The notes: a model not told the origin generated them from the sequence alone. Shown: positions 1-8,380, numbered from the stretch's first letter. The stretch is 64,000 nt of DNA from Cupriavidus pampae (GCF_914271485.1 NZ_CAJZAG010000020.1:1-64000); one strand, 5' to 3'. Made by a program: numbers and translations.

Positions 1-111
1 TGGTTGATGTCATGCGCAACGCCAATCCTGCCTTCCGGTTCGCTCGGTCACGTTGCCGAAATCACCGGTCACGATCCCGAAACGGCCGGTCACGTTCGGC
101 CGAAATACGCA
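1..111. mobile_element. terminal segment of an IS21-family-like insertion sequence
   Basis: Three imperfect copies of a ggtcacg...ccgaaa unit lie at 45-62, 65-83 and 86-106, and the segment ends in CA at 110-111. On the minus strand it starts with TG and carries repeated CGTGACC/ATTTCGG units. IS21-family elements are known for TG...CA ends with several internal repeats bound by their transposase. The neighbouring coding sequence loses its family-typical continuation exactly at this point. The rest of the element, with its transposase genes, would lie to the left of the window. The family assignment is by recognition, without a database match. Confidence 0.55.
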
Positions 112-1841
112 GTATCGAAGGACTTCGTCTTGTCGCCCACCCACAGTCCGGTGGATGGATCGTTTCGGAGGTCCTCGCCAAAAATAACGCCGACGTAGTC
201 GAACTCGAACCCTTGCGCTGTGTAGACGCAGCCCACCTGATTGATCCCCGTTGGGTGATAGGCCCAGAGGGAGGATTTGGGTATGCCCGCCGCGAGCCTT
301 CCTGCGTCCGGTTTGGCATTCCACGGCCTCTGGAAAGTACCGAGGGTAACGTCATTCACTAGCGTTCCGTCGTTGTTTGGGGATGACCAAGGCCAACAAA
401 AGCCAGCCACAAGCCGCCCGGTGTGGTCCTCGTCGACCCTAGCTTTGATTAGCGCCTCGAGATCCTCCGGCGAGGGGACAATGCGGAAATCGAAGCCATG
501 CACCTCAGCTAGTTCAAATGGCTCGCTTGCCTCTTCTATGCCAAGTAGCGCGTTCGTCCAGCGGACAAATGCGTCAGAGCCATTGCAGCGGAACTGCGCT
601 TCAAGTTCGAGCTCATGGATGACGCAGCCGTAGAGCTGTGCGTATTCCTTAATATAAGACGCGGCGCCAATCTCGCCAGGGCGGACCACCTGATGGTCGT
701 CGATCATGAACACCGACACGCGCGCAGCGCGAATCAGTTCCTCAACCTGCTTCAGACCAGACTTCTTGTCTGCAGGCGTGAATCGATTGCTGCTGACGTC
801 GCGGATGCGGTGCGCCTCATCGGTGACGAGCACATCGACAGAGTCTGGTTCCACTGCTACGTAACCGTTGGTGTACGTGAATAGATCTTGCCCTCGTGGG
901 CCGATAACCTTGCGCAGGGTTTCGGTGAAGGCTTTGGACCCGGTCACATAGTGCGTTGAATAGTGCCTGGCAAGTAAGCTCCCCACCAGATTAATGGCAA
1001 GCACCGACTTGCCCGTACCGGGCCCGCCCTTGACGATGACTACATGCTTGCGTCGGTCGTGAACACCGCCCTTAGCCGCAGTCATGACGGCGTCGAACGC
1101 GACAAGCTGCTCGTCTAGAAGCGTGTACTCTGGCCTGTCCTTAATGACTGACGCCACGTGCTCCATGAGCTTCTTGCTCGCACGATAACGGTTCTCCTCA
1201 AGGCGGCTGAGTACTTCTAGGCCGTCCCCCTGGCCGACGTGTTTCGTAACAAACGCAACGAACGCATCAATGTCGTCAGCCGTGAATAGCGGGGCGTCTT
1301 CCCGCGCGTCAGCAAACTTGGGGGCCAATAATGGATCGTTCTGTTTAGCGAAGTAGTTATGAAGATAGGCGCATGCCTTGACCTTGATGGGGTTGGAGTC
1401 GACATGACATGCTTCATGATTGTCCCGAAGGAATTCGGCGTACCTACCGACTTGAACGGAAGGGTGAAGGACATCTCGGACACAGCCGCCCACAAAAGTC
1501 GCAACTTCGTGATCGCCAGCGGAGTCCTCGCACGTTTCCCATTGCTTGAGCTCGATTGCAATGGCGGTCGGGACGCCTTCGGACCCATACCCACTCAGAA
1601 GACAATCCACGCGTTTTGACGTCAATGGGAGTTGAAACTCCAGCATGACACCTTGATTCGTTAAGCTTGCCCTTGAAAAAACCATGGCCAAGGTTCGCAG
1701 CGAATTTCGCCAGGATTGAACCTCGGCTGGGCTCGGCGAGTAGCCAAATGCTTCACAGAATCCTTGACGGAGCTTCTCGGAGATCTGGTTGCGTTCGCAG
1801 TCTTCGATGAACGTCTTGCAGTGGTTTGCGTATAGCCGCAT
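90..1841 (-). CDS. DUF2075 nuclease/helicase-like protein, 3' end cut off by an IS
   Basis: The protein has a P-loop NTPase core of the DUF2075 (Schlafen-group-3-like) type: Walker A GGPGTGKSV near residue 275 and Walker B ending DEAH near residue 343. Ahead of it, a short stretch with RVDCLL followed by AIAIELK (about residues 77-99) fits the D...ExK pattern of PD-(D/E)XK nucleases. The last native residues are KSFDT; the final six codons and the stop come from the inserted IS end. DUF2075 proteins normally continue into a motif containing NTYRV and TRG, which is missing, so activity is probably lost. The start at 1841 (MRLYANH) is preferred over 1877 by family resemblance; neither has a good ribosome binding site. 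DUF2075 genes often occur in defence or mobile islands. Confidence 0.75.
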   Translation of the reverse strand: MRLYANHCKTFIEDCERNQISEKLRQGFCEAFGYSPSPAEVQSWRNSLRTLAMVFSRASLTNQGVMLEFQLPLTSKRVDCLLSGYGSEGVPTAIAIELKQWETCEDSAGDHEVATFVGGCVRDVLHPSVQVGRYAEFLRDNHEACHVDSNPIKVKACAYLHNYFAKQNDPLLAPKFADAREDAPLFTADDIDAFVAFVTKHVGQGDGLEVLSRLEENRYRASKKLMEHVASVIKDRPEYTLLDEQLVAFDAVMTAAKGGVHDRRKHVVIVKGGPGTGKSVLAINLVGSLLARHYSTHYVTGSKAFTETLRKVIGPRGQDLFTYTNGYVAVEPDSVDVLVTDEAHRIRDVSSNRFTPADKKSGLKQVEELIRAARVSVFMIDDHQVVRPGEIGAASYIKEYAQLYGCVIHELELEAQFRCNGSDAFVRWTNALLGIEEASEPFELAEVHGFDFRIVPSPEDLEALIKARVDEDHTGRLVAGFCWPWSSPNNDGTLVNDVTLGTFQRPWNAKPDAGRLAAGIPKSSLWAYHPTGINQVGCVYTAQGFEFDYVGVIFGEDLRNDPSTGLWVGDKTKSFDTAYFGRT

Positions 1842-2220
1842 TTTCTTTTTGTGTGGTCGATGCTCTGGTGACGCCAAACGGGGATGGCGGTGGGCTCATT
1901 CAGACGGTCTCCGTCGTGGCTGCCCGTCGGGTATCTCACGCTGGCTGGAGTCACTCGTTTGCAGCGCACTCAACCTGTAGGCTGAGCGAGGGGGCGCAAG
2001 GGAGTTCGCTTGCAAATGGTGAATCGCTATTCTCGAAACTCTCGCACAATCCCGGCACCCCTCTCGGGGAGGGTGAAAGATTCGAGTTTGGCAGGTCGCT
2101 GTTAGGTTGGAGCCCATACCTCCTATTGAAGAGAGCTCTTTTTTCGATTGTCCGTCTCCAATCTCCACGCACAATGCCGATATCAAATTGCATCGCGACT
2201 GAGTAACCCAGTGAGGCACA
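1842..2220. other. intergenic region between divergent genes
   Basis: About 380 bases separate the DUF2075 gene from the membrane-protein gene on the other strand. It must hold both promoters. No convincing ORF or RNA was recognised. A short GC palindrome (cccctctcggggaggg) occurs around 2057-2072. Confidence 0.4.
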
Positions 2221-2934
2221 ATGGATATCGATACATTCGCGAAGTTGGCTATCCCGCTCTTTACCGCCGCAACGGCCGTCATTTTTCAGCTGCCGGGAAT
2301 TCGAAAAGCTTGGGATGAGGTGAAGCATCTACGTAAGGACAGGCGAAAGAAGGAGGCAGAATTTGCGGCCAAGTTCTTCGAACATTGTGGTGATCCTCAC
2401 GTAAAGCGATACGCGGAGCATCTTGGCTACGCCGCCTTGGTAGGTGATAACACCCTCAATCATGACGAGAGGCGCTTCTTGCTGTCGACAGTTGACCCTC
2501 AGCGAGCGATTGAGCTGTACTTGCGCGCATTCCCGTGGATTCGAATCGATCTGGACGAAGGACGGATAGGTTGGAAGCGGCGGCGCCACGAATCAGGCTT
2601 CTACCGCATCATCGCCAGCGTTGGGTACTTGCTTGCATATGTAGCGTGGGCGTTCTTTGCGGGCGCTCCTGTGATTTTTCGAGACGACTACGATCCTCAG
2701 CATAAGCTCGGCTTCGTGGTGATCACCATACTCGCAGCCTACTGTATGACCATCGGCTTGCCGCTCTCGCTTATTGGTCTGCGCCGGTTCTTCCATCTGC
2801 AAAGTGCAAGAGAGCTTGTGCAAGGTTGCGATTACCCGGCCCGCGCCCAGCCACAAGCACTCCACCCTCTGACCGATGAACAAATGTCGGACGACGCTCG
2901 CGCCCAGACTCTCGTTCGCTCCGCTAAGTGTTAG
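2221..2934 (+). CDS. hypothetical membrane protein of the island
   Basis: A 237-residue protein of unrecognised family. It has a short N-terminal hydrophobic segment (about residues 5-22), then a charged Lys/Arg/Glu-rich helical part (28-55), a cytosolic-looking middle, and two strong transmembrane helices (about 127-148 and 162-186). A GAGG ribosome binding site sits seven bases before the ATG. It stands alone on the plus strand, facing the SLATT-like gene tail to tail. The build, a soluble domain joined to two helices, is common in membrane-acting defence effectors, but nothing in the sequence proves that role. Confidence 0.7.
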   Translation: MDIDTFAKLAIPLFTAATAVIFQLPGIRKAWDEVKHLRKDRRKKEAEFAAKFFEHCGDPHVKRYAEHLGYAALVGDNTLNHDERRFLLSTVDPQRAIELYLRAFPWIRIDLDEGRIGWKRRRHESGFYRIIASVGYLLAYVAWAFFAGAPVIFRDDYDPQHKLGFVVITILAAYCMTIGLPLSLIGLRRFFHLQSARELVQGCDYPARAQPQALHPLTDEQMSDDARAQTLVRSAKC

Positions 2935-3031
2935 CTGATTTGCTCGGGTTTTATCGCAGCATGTTTGAGAACCGTTAGCGCCGCTCTGCGTCTGCACTGA
3001 CATTCGCTGCGCCGTCGCGAATCCTCTCGCT

Positions 3032-3742
3032 TCAACCTTGCTTCGCCGCCGCGTGGTCGAGGATTAGCGCGAAGCGTTCGAAGGTGAACGCGACTTCGGC
3101 GAATCGCAAGGCTATAACGTAAAAGAGTCCCGCGATGGCTGCAGCAGTGCACCACCATAGATACGTCGTGCCGCCTTTATTAAAATTAGCCAAGGCAAAT
3201 GCTGTTGTGCCTACTAGAGGGATAGCGCCGACCTTGTCGAACGCCCCGATGATGAACGCAAGCCTTCCACGCAGTTGGGATGCGACCTCCGACACGTATC
3301 GTTTGGCGAACGACAACTGGTCTTGCGTGTAAGTCCTCCGAATATGCAGAATGGCGGTATGCCAGCGAGCTAGATTTTTTCCCACCGCGGCAATTGTGTC
3401 CGCTTCGAGCGTTCTCCATTCGCGGATTGATCGAATCGCGGACGGCGCTCCGAGGATGACGGTCGACACCACTCCGCATACGAGGATTAAGAGCGCCCAG
3501 GGCGCCAGTTGGGGGGAGTAGCCTAGCGAAGTCAGCACGGTCGCTAGCCAGCCTGCTATGAGTGTGATGACACTGAGCCGGTGGAAGAGCCCGGCTCTCT
3601 TTGTGGATTCGAGTGACTCGGCTTGAGCTTCGATCACTACGCGATGTAGCTCGGCGAGGAGGCCATCGATGGGGGGCGACCCTTGATCGGATATGTGGTC
3701 GCGAAGGTGAGGCGCGGCAAGAGACGTGTGCGCGTTTAACAT
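3032..3742 (-). CDS. four-helix membrane protein, SLATT/DUF4231-like
   Basis: A 236-residue protein with two hydrophobic hairpins: helices at about 54-73 and 80-98, then 169-187 and 194-212, separated by an amphipathic helical linker (about 105-165). This resembles SLATT-type proteins (2TM pore-forming effectors linked to SMODS/SLOG sensors) and the DUF4231 group. The match is by general shape, not a diagnostic motif. The ATG lies 12 bases after the stop of the HNH nuclease gene and has its own AGAGG site, so the two are almost certainly one operon. A membrane effector partnered with a nuclease sensor is a plausible reading but an inference. Confidence 0.6.
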   Translation of the reverse strand: MLNAHTSLAAPHLRDHISDQGSPPIDGLLAELHRVVIEAQAESLESTKRAGLFHRLSVITLIAGWLATVLTSLGYSPQLAPWALLILVCGVVSTVILGAPSAIRSIREWRTLEADTIAAVGKNLARWHTAILHIRRTYTQDQLSFAKRYVSEVASQLRGRLAFIIGAFDKVGAIPLVGTTAFALANFNKGGTTYLWWCTAAAIAGLFYVIALRFAEVAFTFERFALILDHAAAKQG

Positions 3743-3754
3743 GGGACCTCTGTT

Positions 3755-4693
3755 CTACGACTGTTCGAAGCCGTGGCGATCGCGATGCAGCGCCATGTAC
3801 CTTCGATTCTCAGCCGTGATGTGCCGTAGCTTTGTGTACTTATCCAGCGCGAGCAGTTCGCAGTCTCCCTGTTTAAGCGTTGGACTAATCAGCAGTTGGC
3901 CGTCATCGTCGAACGAAATCAGTCCTCGATCAAATAATCGATCGATGTGAGGCGCGAGCAGCAGCCCATTGTCCGGATCGATCCGCTGGTCGTTGTCGCT
4001 TAACGTCCAAGCATGGATATGCGAAGCGATGAGAAGGTCAGTGTTTGATAGGCCCGTAAGGGAGCATTTGCGATTCCACCTACGGAGTAGATCCGCCCGG
4101 AAGGGGCCTTGGCCGATGCGGGCCCTAACTATCGTCTCTTTAGTTGTCTTACTCAGCTTTCTTTTGGCGACAACTCGATCCACAAAATCCGCTTCGAACT
4201 GCTTCATAAGATCGGCGAGCTCAAGCAAGTACACCCCTGCTTCCTTTGGCAGCATAGACATATAGATCTGCGTGATAGTGGCGTCGCGCGTGAAGATACT
4301 GGGTTTGCACTGCTGATCGTAGAGGGATACGAACCCAGCGGCTATGTCATCTCGGTGTATTGGAGTCTCCAGCTTATGGAGTTCCACGTCGACGCGGTTG
4401 CCGGTCTTTTCCCATTCAGAAAAGGATCGCGTTGCAGGGCGTTCTTTCGAATACGCGTTGTGGGTCGCTTGTGCGATGTGACTGATTACTTGGTCATGGC
4501 AACAGAAGATGATATCGCCAGATCTCACTGTTGCGACGTTATCCCAATGTTCCAGACGCCTCGGCTTGCCGGATTTTGTCCTGGACTCTTTTGGCGCCCA
4601 GAGGAAGCTGCCCTTCAGTACCTCCTTGATCGTCTTTCCGACATTGACCCAATAAAAGGCTATCGCTCCGTCGCGTTCCAGCTCTTGTCCCAT
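3755..4693 (-). CDS. EVE-like/HNH fusion endonuclease (probable modification-dependent restriction)
   Basis: A 312-residue two-domain protein. Residues 12-115 (FYWVNVGKTIKEV, FLWAPK, a GDIIFCC strand, then PIH) look like the EVE/PUA-type reader found in front of HNH nucleases that recognise modified cytosine. Residues 195-275 form an HNH_2-type nuclease, with C210, the ASHIHAW pair H225/H227, N242 in DPDNGLLL, and APHIDRLFD. The EVE-HNH pairing is known from type IV-like restriction of phage DNA with modified bases. AAGGAC lies eight bases before the ATG. The gene leads the operon with the four-helix membrane protein. The HNH call is firm; the reader domain is likely. Confidence 0.8.
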   Translation of the reverse strand: MGQELERDGAIAFYWVNVGKTIKEVLKGSFLWAPKESRTKSGKPRRLEHWDNVATVRSGDIIFCCHDQVISHIAQATHNAYSKERPATRSFSEWEKTGNRVDVELHKLETPIHRDDIAAGFVSLYDQQCKPSIFTRDATITQIYMSMLPKEAGVYLLELADLMKQFEADFVDRVVAKRKLSKTTKETIVRARIGQGPFRADLLRRWNRKCSLTGLSNTDLLIASHIHAWTLSDNDQRIDPDNGLLLAPHIDRLFDRGLISFDDDGQLLISPTLKQGDCELLALDKYTKLRHITAENRRYMALHRDRHGFEQS

Positions 4694-4795
4694 ACCCGTT
4701 GTCCTTAGCTTGTTCTTATTTGGCCCAGATTGCCGTTCAACAGCGAGCCGAACTCGGAAAACTCCGATCTTAGCCTAAGACAAATCCCACCCTTT

Positions 4796-4846
4796 GTGAC
4801 TCCCCTCTGTCACATTGATGTAGCCCTTCAATCACGCCCCTGTCAC
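4796..4846 (+). promoter_or_regulatory. candidate Pho box upstream of phospholipase C
   Basis: Two perfect CTGTCAC heptamers lie at 4807-4813 and 4840-4846, exactly 33 bases (3 x 11) apart. Weaker copies fall on the same 11-base register at 4796, 4818 and 4829 (CAATCAC, five of seven). PhoB sites are direct repeats of CTGTCAT/C spaced by 11 bases, and phosphocholine-specific phospholipases are phosphate-starvation genes in Pseudomonas. The site is about 90 bases before the small lipoprotein gene. Confidence 0.5.
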
Positions 4847-4931
4847 AACCCCTCCCTAAACTCCACCCCGCCTTACATGTCCCTCCCATAAAACATCCCA
4901 ACACGATTGACCTGATCAATCGCCCGACACC

Positions 4932-5096
4932 ATGTTTGTCCGTCTCTCTCTCAAGACATTGCTCGCCTCACTGTTCGTGACGGCGGTGCTCGCCGCCTGT
5001 GGCGGTGATGACAGCGCGCCGACCGCTCCGGCGGCGCCTAACCAGCCCAATCAGCCTGCCCAGCCGGCAGCCACCAAGAGCTGCGCGCCCGACTGA
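4932..5096 (+). CDS. small lipoprotein, 54 residues
   Basis: This short reading frame encodes a lipoprotein signal: an N-terminal Arg/Lys, a hydrophobic core, and the lipobox VLAAC with the lipidated cysteine at residue 23. The mature part is only about 31 residues, mostly Ala, Pro, Gln and Asn, with one more Cys near the end. It lies 89 bases before the phospholipase C gene on the same strand and shares the candidate Pho box, so it may be the first gene of that unit. No family was recognised and the ribosome binding site is weak. Confidence 0.55.
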   Translation: MFVRLSLKTLLASLFVTAVLAACGGDDSAPTAPAAPNQPNQPAQPAATKSCAPD

Positions 5097-5185
5097 TCGG
5101 AAAACAGGCCGGGTCGCGCCCGAGATCGCGTACCCATCCCTGCGCTGCACCCCATCCCCGCAATCCCTCGCACGAAAGACGAGCA

Positions 5186-7420
5186 ATGAATTCACGTCGC
5201 AATTTTCTGAAGACGGCAGCTGGTGGCGGTATCGCCGCGGCTACGCTGGCTGCGTTCCCGCCGGCCATTCGCAAGGCGCTGGCCATTCCCGCTAACAACG
5301 CCACGGGCACCATCAAGGATGTCGAGCACGTCGTTATCCTGATGCAGGAGAATCGTTCGTTCGATCAATACTTCGGCACGCTGCCAGGCGTCCGGGGCTT
5401 TGGCGATCGGATGACGATTCCGATGGTCAATGGTCGCAAGGTGTGGCAGCAGGCGCGCGCCAACGGCACGCTGATTACGCCGTATCACCTCGACAGCACG
5501 GCCAATAACGCGCAGCGCGTTGCCGGCACGCCGCACTCGTGGGCCGATAGCCAGAATGCGTGGGACTCCGGTCGGATGAGCAACTGGGCGCAGTTCAAGA
5601 ACGACGCCTCCATGGGGTACTTCAAGGAGAAGGAAGTCCCGTTCCATTTCGCGCTCGCCAATGCGTTCACGCTGTGCGACTCGTATCACTGCTCGATGCA
5701 CACGGGCACCGACGCGAACCGTACGTTCCATCTGACTGGCACCAACGGCCCGACCGCGCAGAACGTTTCGTATGTGGTCAACGAATGGGACGCCATCGAT
5801 GGTCTGCCTGCTTCGGCCAATACGGGCTACACGTGGAAGACTTACGCCGAGCGTCTGGAAGAAGCCGGTGTGAACTGGATCTGCTACCAGAACATGCCGG
5901 ACGAGTGGGGCGACAACATGCTCGGCGCGTTCCAGCAATTCCGTAAGGCCAATCTGGCTTCCGGTTTCCCGGTTTCGAGCGGCGGTTCGCCGAACACGCC
6001 TTACGCCAACACGGGCCAGGCGCTGCCGTACAAGGCGTACAACGCGGCTACCGACAATCCGGGCAATCCGCTGTACAAGGGCGTTGCCAATACGCTGCCG
6101 GGCACTACGCCGGACACGTACCTCGACGCGTTCAAGGCCGATATCGCGGCGGGCAAGCTGCCGCAGGTGAGCTGGATCAGCGCGCCGTCGATCTACTGCG
6201 AGCATCCGGGGCCGTCGAGCCCGGTGCAGGGTGGCTGGTTTATCCAGCAGATCCTCGAAGCGCTGACGGCGAACCCTGAGGTCTGGAGCAAGACCGTGCT
6301 GCTCGTCAATTACGACGAGAACGACGGCTACTTCGATCACGTGCCGTCGCCGTCGCCAGCGTCGCGCAATCCTGATGGCTCGCTTGCAGGCAAGTCGACG
6401 CTGTCCGACGACGACATGAAGTACGAGTACTACAACTTCGAACCGCCGGTTGGCAGCACGAATCAGCCGAAGCGCGATGGCAAGGTGTTTGGGCCGGGTC
6501 CGCGTGTGCCGATGTTCGTGATTTCGCCTTGGAGCCGTGGTGGTTGGGTGAACTCGCAGGTGTTCGATCACACGTCGGTGCTGCGTTTCCTCGAGGCTCG
6601 CTTTGGTGTGAAGGAGCCGAACATCAGCCCGTTCCGTCGCACGGTTTGCGGCGATCTGACGAGCGCGTTCAACTTCGCGACACCGAATGCCGAGGCGCTC
6701 ACGGGGCTGGGTGGCAGTATCAACCGTTCTACGGCTGACACGCTACGGAATGCGCAGGCTGCATTGCCGGCCGTGCCGGTGCCGGTAGAGGTGCGGCTGC
6801 CGGTGCAGCCCACCGGTACGCGTCCTTCGCGGGCGTTGCCGTATGAGCTGCACACGACCGCGCATGCCAGCGCCCTGGGGACGGTCGAGCTGGTGTTTGC
6901 CAACTCGGGCAAGCAGGGTGCCGTGTTCCACGTCTACGATCGTCTGAACCTCTCGCGTTTGCCGCGTCGTTATGTGGTGGAAGCGGGCAAGACGTTGGCG
7001 GATACGTGGAATGCGCGTGCTGACAACCTTGGGATGTATGACCTGTGGGTGTTGGGGCCGAATGGTTACCACCGTCACTTCAAGGGCGATCTGAACCGCC
7101 TCGTGGGCAACGTCGCGCCTGAGGTTCGGGTTTGCTACGACACGAATGGTGATGTGTATGTCGACCTGAAGAACGCTGGTAAGGCGGGTTGCACTTATAC
7201 GGTTACGCCGTTGGCGTATCGCAGCGAAGGTCCGGTGCAGGTGGCTGTGGCGGCTGGGGCGGTGGTGACGCGCCAGTGGTCGCTGGCGGACAGCGGGCAC
7301 TGGTATGACTTTGGTGTGACGTGCGATAGCGACCCGGCGTTTTATCGTCGTTTTGCTGGCCGTGTTGAGAATGGTCAGCACACGGTGAGTGATCCGGCGA
7401 TGGGGATTGTGCAGGGTTGA
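5186..7420 (+). CDS. plcN: phosphocholine-specific phospholipase C, Tat-exported
   Basis: The 744-residue protein hydrolyses phosphatidylcholine-type lipids, releasing phosphocholine outside the cytoplasm. It starts with a twin-arginine signal (SRRNFLKTAAGG, residues 3-14). The phosphoesterase domain covers about residues 40-500, with ENRSFDQYFGTL near 55-66, DANRTFHLTGT near 175-185 and NYDENDGYFDHV around 375. Two C-terminal beta domains of the DUF756 type follow (about 550-740). The length matches the PlcN/PlcH family. Nothing in the sequence separates haemolytic from non-haemolytic types, so the symbol is by family. The candidate Pho box upstream suggests induction by phosphate starvation. 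Confidence 0.92.
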   Translation: MNSRRNFLKTAAGGGIAAATLAAFPPAIRKALAIPANNATGTIKDVEHVVILMQENRSFDQYFGTLPGVRGFGDRMTIPMVNGRKVWQQARANGTLITPYHLDSTANNAQRVAGTPHSWADSQNAWDSGRMSNWAQFKNDASMGYFKEKEVPFHFALANAFTLCDSYHCSMHTGTDANRTFHLTGTNGPTAQNVSYVVNEWDAIDGLPASANTGYTWKTYAERLEEAGVNWICYQNMPDEWGDNMLGAFQQFRKANLASGFPVSSGGSPNTPYANTGQALPYKAYNAATDNPGNPLYKGVANTLPGTTPDTYLDAFKADIAAGKLPQVSWISAPSIYCEHPGPSSPVQGGWFIQQILEALTANPEVWSKTVLLVNYDENDGYFDHVPSPSPASRNPDGSLAGKSTLSDDDMKYEYYNFEPPVGSTNQPKRDGKVFGPGPRVPMFVISPWSRGGWVNSQVFDHTSVLRFLEARFGVKEPNISPFRRTVCGDLTSAFNFATPNAEALTGLGGSINRSTADTLRNAQAALPAVPVPVEVRLPVQPTGTRPSRALPYELHTTAHASALGTVELVFANSGKQGAVFHVYDRLNLSRLPRRYVVEAGKTLADTWNARADNLGMYDLWVLGPNGYHRHFKGDLNRLVGNVAPEVRVCYDTNGDVYVDLKNAGKAGCTYTVTPLAYRSEGPVQVAVAAGAVVTRQWSLADSGHWYDFGVTCDSDPAFYRRFAGRVENGQHTVSDPAMGIVQG

Positions 7421-7436
7421 TTGAGGCGGGGGTGGG

Positions 7437-7600
7437 CCCTCACCCCCGGCCCCTCTCCCCGAGGGAGAGGGGAGAAAACACTAGAGTGAGATCGATACCC
7501 CTCTCCCCCGGCCCCTCTCCCCAAGGGGAGAGGGGAGAAAACAGTAGGTAGGTTGATCTCACCCTCTCCCCCGGCCCCTCTCCCTCTAGGGAGAGGGGAG
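7437..7600. repeat. three REP-like palindromes in tandem
   Basis: Three near-identical units of about 45 bases repeat with a period of about 61 bases. Their inverted-repeat cores are cccctctcccc...ggagagggg at 7450-7473, 7512-7535 and 7575-7598, each preceded by ccccggc, and the first two followed by gagaaaaca. They sit between the convergent phospholipase and HAD genes. The unit resembles the REP/BIME-like palindromes seen between genes in many beta- and gamma-proteobacteria. The hairpins could also act as transcription terminators for both flanking genes. The spacers are not CRISPR-like. Confidence 0.8.
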
Positions 7601-7660
7601 CAGACCGTTTGTGTGCTGGCCCTCAACGCATACGAGTAATCGTTGGCAGCTCGCTTGGCC

Positions 7661-8380
7661 TTAACCCAGCTCCAACGCTCGGCACAATGCCGTCAGATCG
7701 GACACGATCAGGTGCGGTGCTGGCGTGTTGCGTTCCCATTTCGCTGGTGTTGCGGTAGCGCCTGCTTCCGCGCGCACGACCCATGCGGCGTGCATGCCTG
7801 CGCTTATTGCTCCCACTACATCTAAATCGGCATCGTCGCCGACGTGCAGGATTCGCTCGGGCGCTACGCCTACCGCTTCCGCGGCTGCATGGAAGATTGC
7901 CGCTTCGGGTTTGCCGCTGCCGAAGGTCTGCGCGCTGAATGCCGCTTTGAAATACTCATGACCGCCCGTCACCTGCAGGTTGGCATTGCCATTGGAAATC
8001 GCCACCAGCGGATAACGTTCGCTCAGCCATTGCAACGCCGGTAACGCGTCCTCGTAGAACGCCACGCGTTGGCGTGCGGCGAAGAATACGTCGTACGCGG
8101 CTTCGGCCAGGGCGATGTCTTCTTCGGCGTGTTCGAGTGCCCAGCGGATCGAGCCGAGGCGCAATGCGCGCATATCGTGCCCAAGATCTGGTCGCTCTTC
8201 CTGAAACCTGATGCGCAGCTCGCGCAGGGTTTGCGGCGTGGTCAGCGTGCGGGAGGTGCCCGGCGCGTTCGTCAGCAACCAGTCGTGGAGCGCCTGCTCG
8301 GCACCTAGCACTGCGGGCAGAAATGGCCACAGCGTGTCGTCGAGGTCGAGGGAAATGGCGGCGATGTGTTTCAGAGGCAT
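7661..8380 (-). CDS. HAD-family hydrolase (phosphatase)
   Basis: A 239-residue haloacid-dehalogenase-like phosphatase. The nucleophile motif is DLDDTLWP near the N-terminus (D-x-D-D-T). Motif II is the serine in PLVAISNGN, the motif III lysine lies in GSGKPEAAIF, and motif IV is HVGDDADLDVVGA. The substrate cannot be read from the sequence; related short-chain HADs act on phosphosugars or nucleotides. The start at 8380 (MPLKHIA) is chosen because the family begins just before the nucleophile; the frame stays open to 8440 without a ribosome binding site. It runs into the REP-like repeats and convergent plcN. Confidence 0.85.
   Translation of the reverse strand: MPLKHIAAISLDLDDTLWPFLPAVLGAEQALHDWLLTNAPGTSRTLTTPQTLRELRIRFQEERPDLGHDMRALRLGSIRWALEHAEEDIALAEAAYDVFFAARQRVAFYEDALPALQWLSERYPLVAISNGNANLQVTGGHEYFKAAFSAQTFGSGKPEAAIFHAAAEAVGVAPERILHVGDDADLDVVGAISAGMHAAWVVRAEAGATATPAKWERNTPAPHLIVSDLTALCRALELG

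Noticed and set aside
5192..6571. A 459-residue minus-strand frame inside the phospholipase gene
   Set aside because: Composition of a shadow frame (Arg/Val/His), no start signal and no motif.
7437..7600. Possible CRISPR array
   Set aside because: Only three units, each a GC-rich palindrome, spacers short and similar, and no cas genes.
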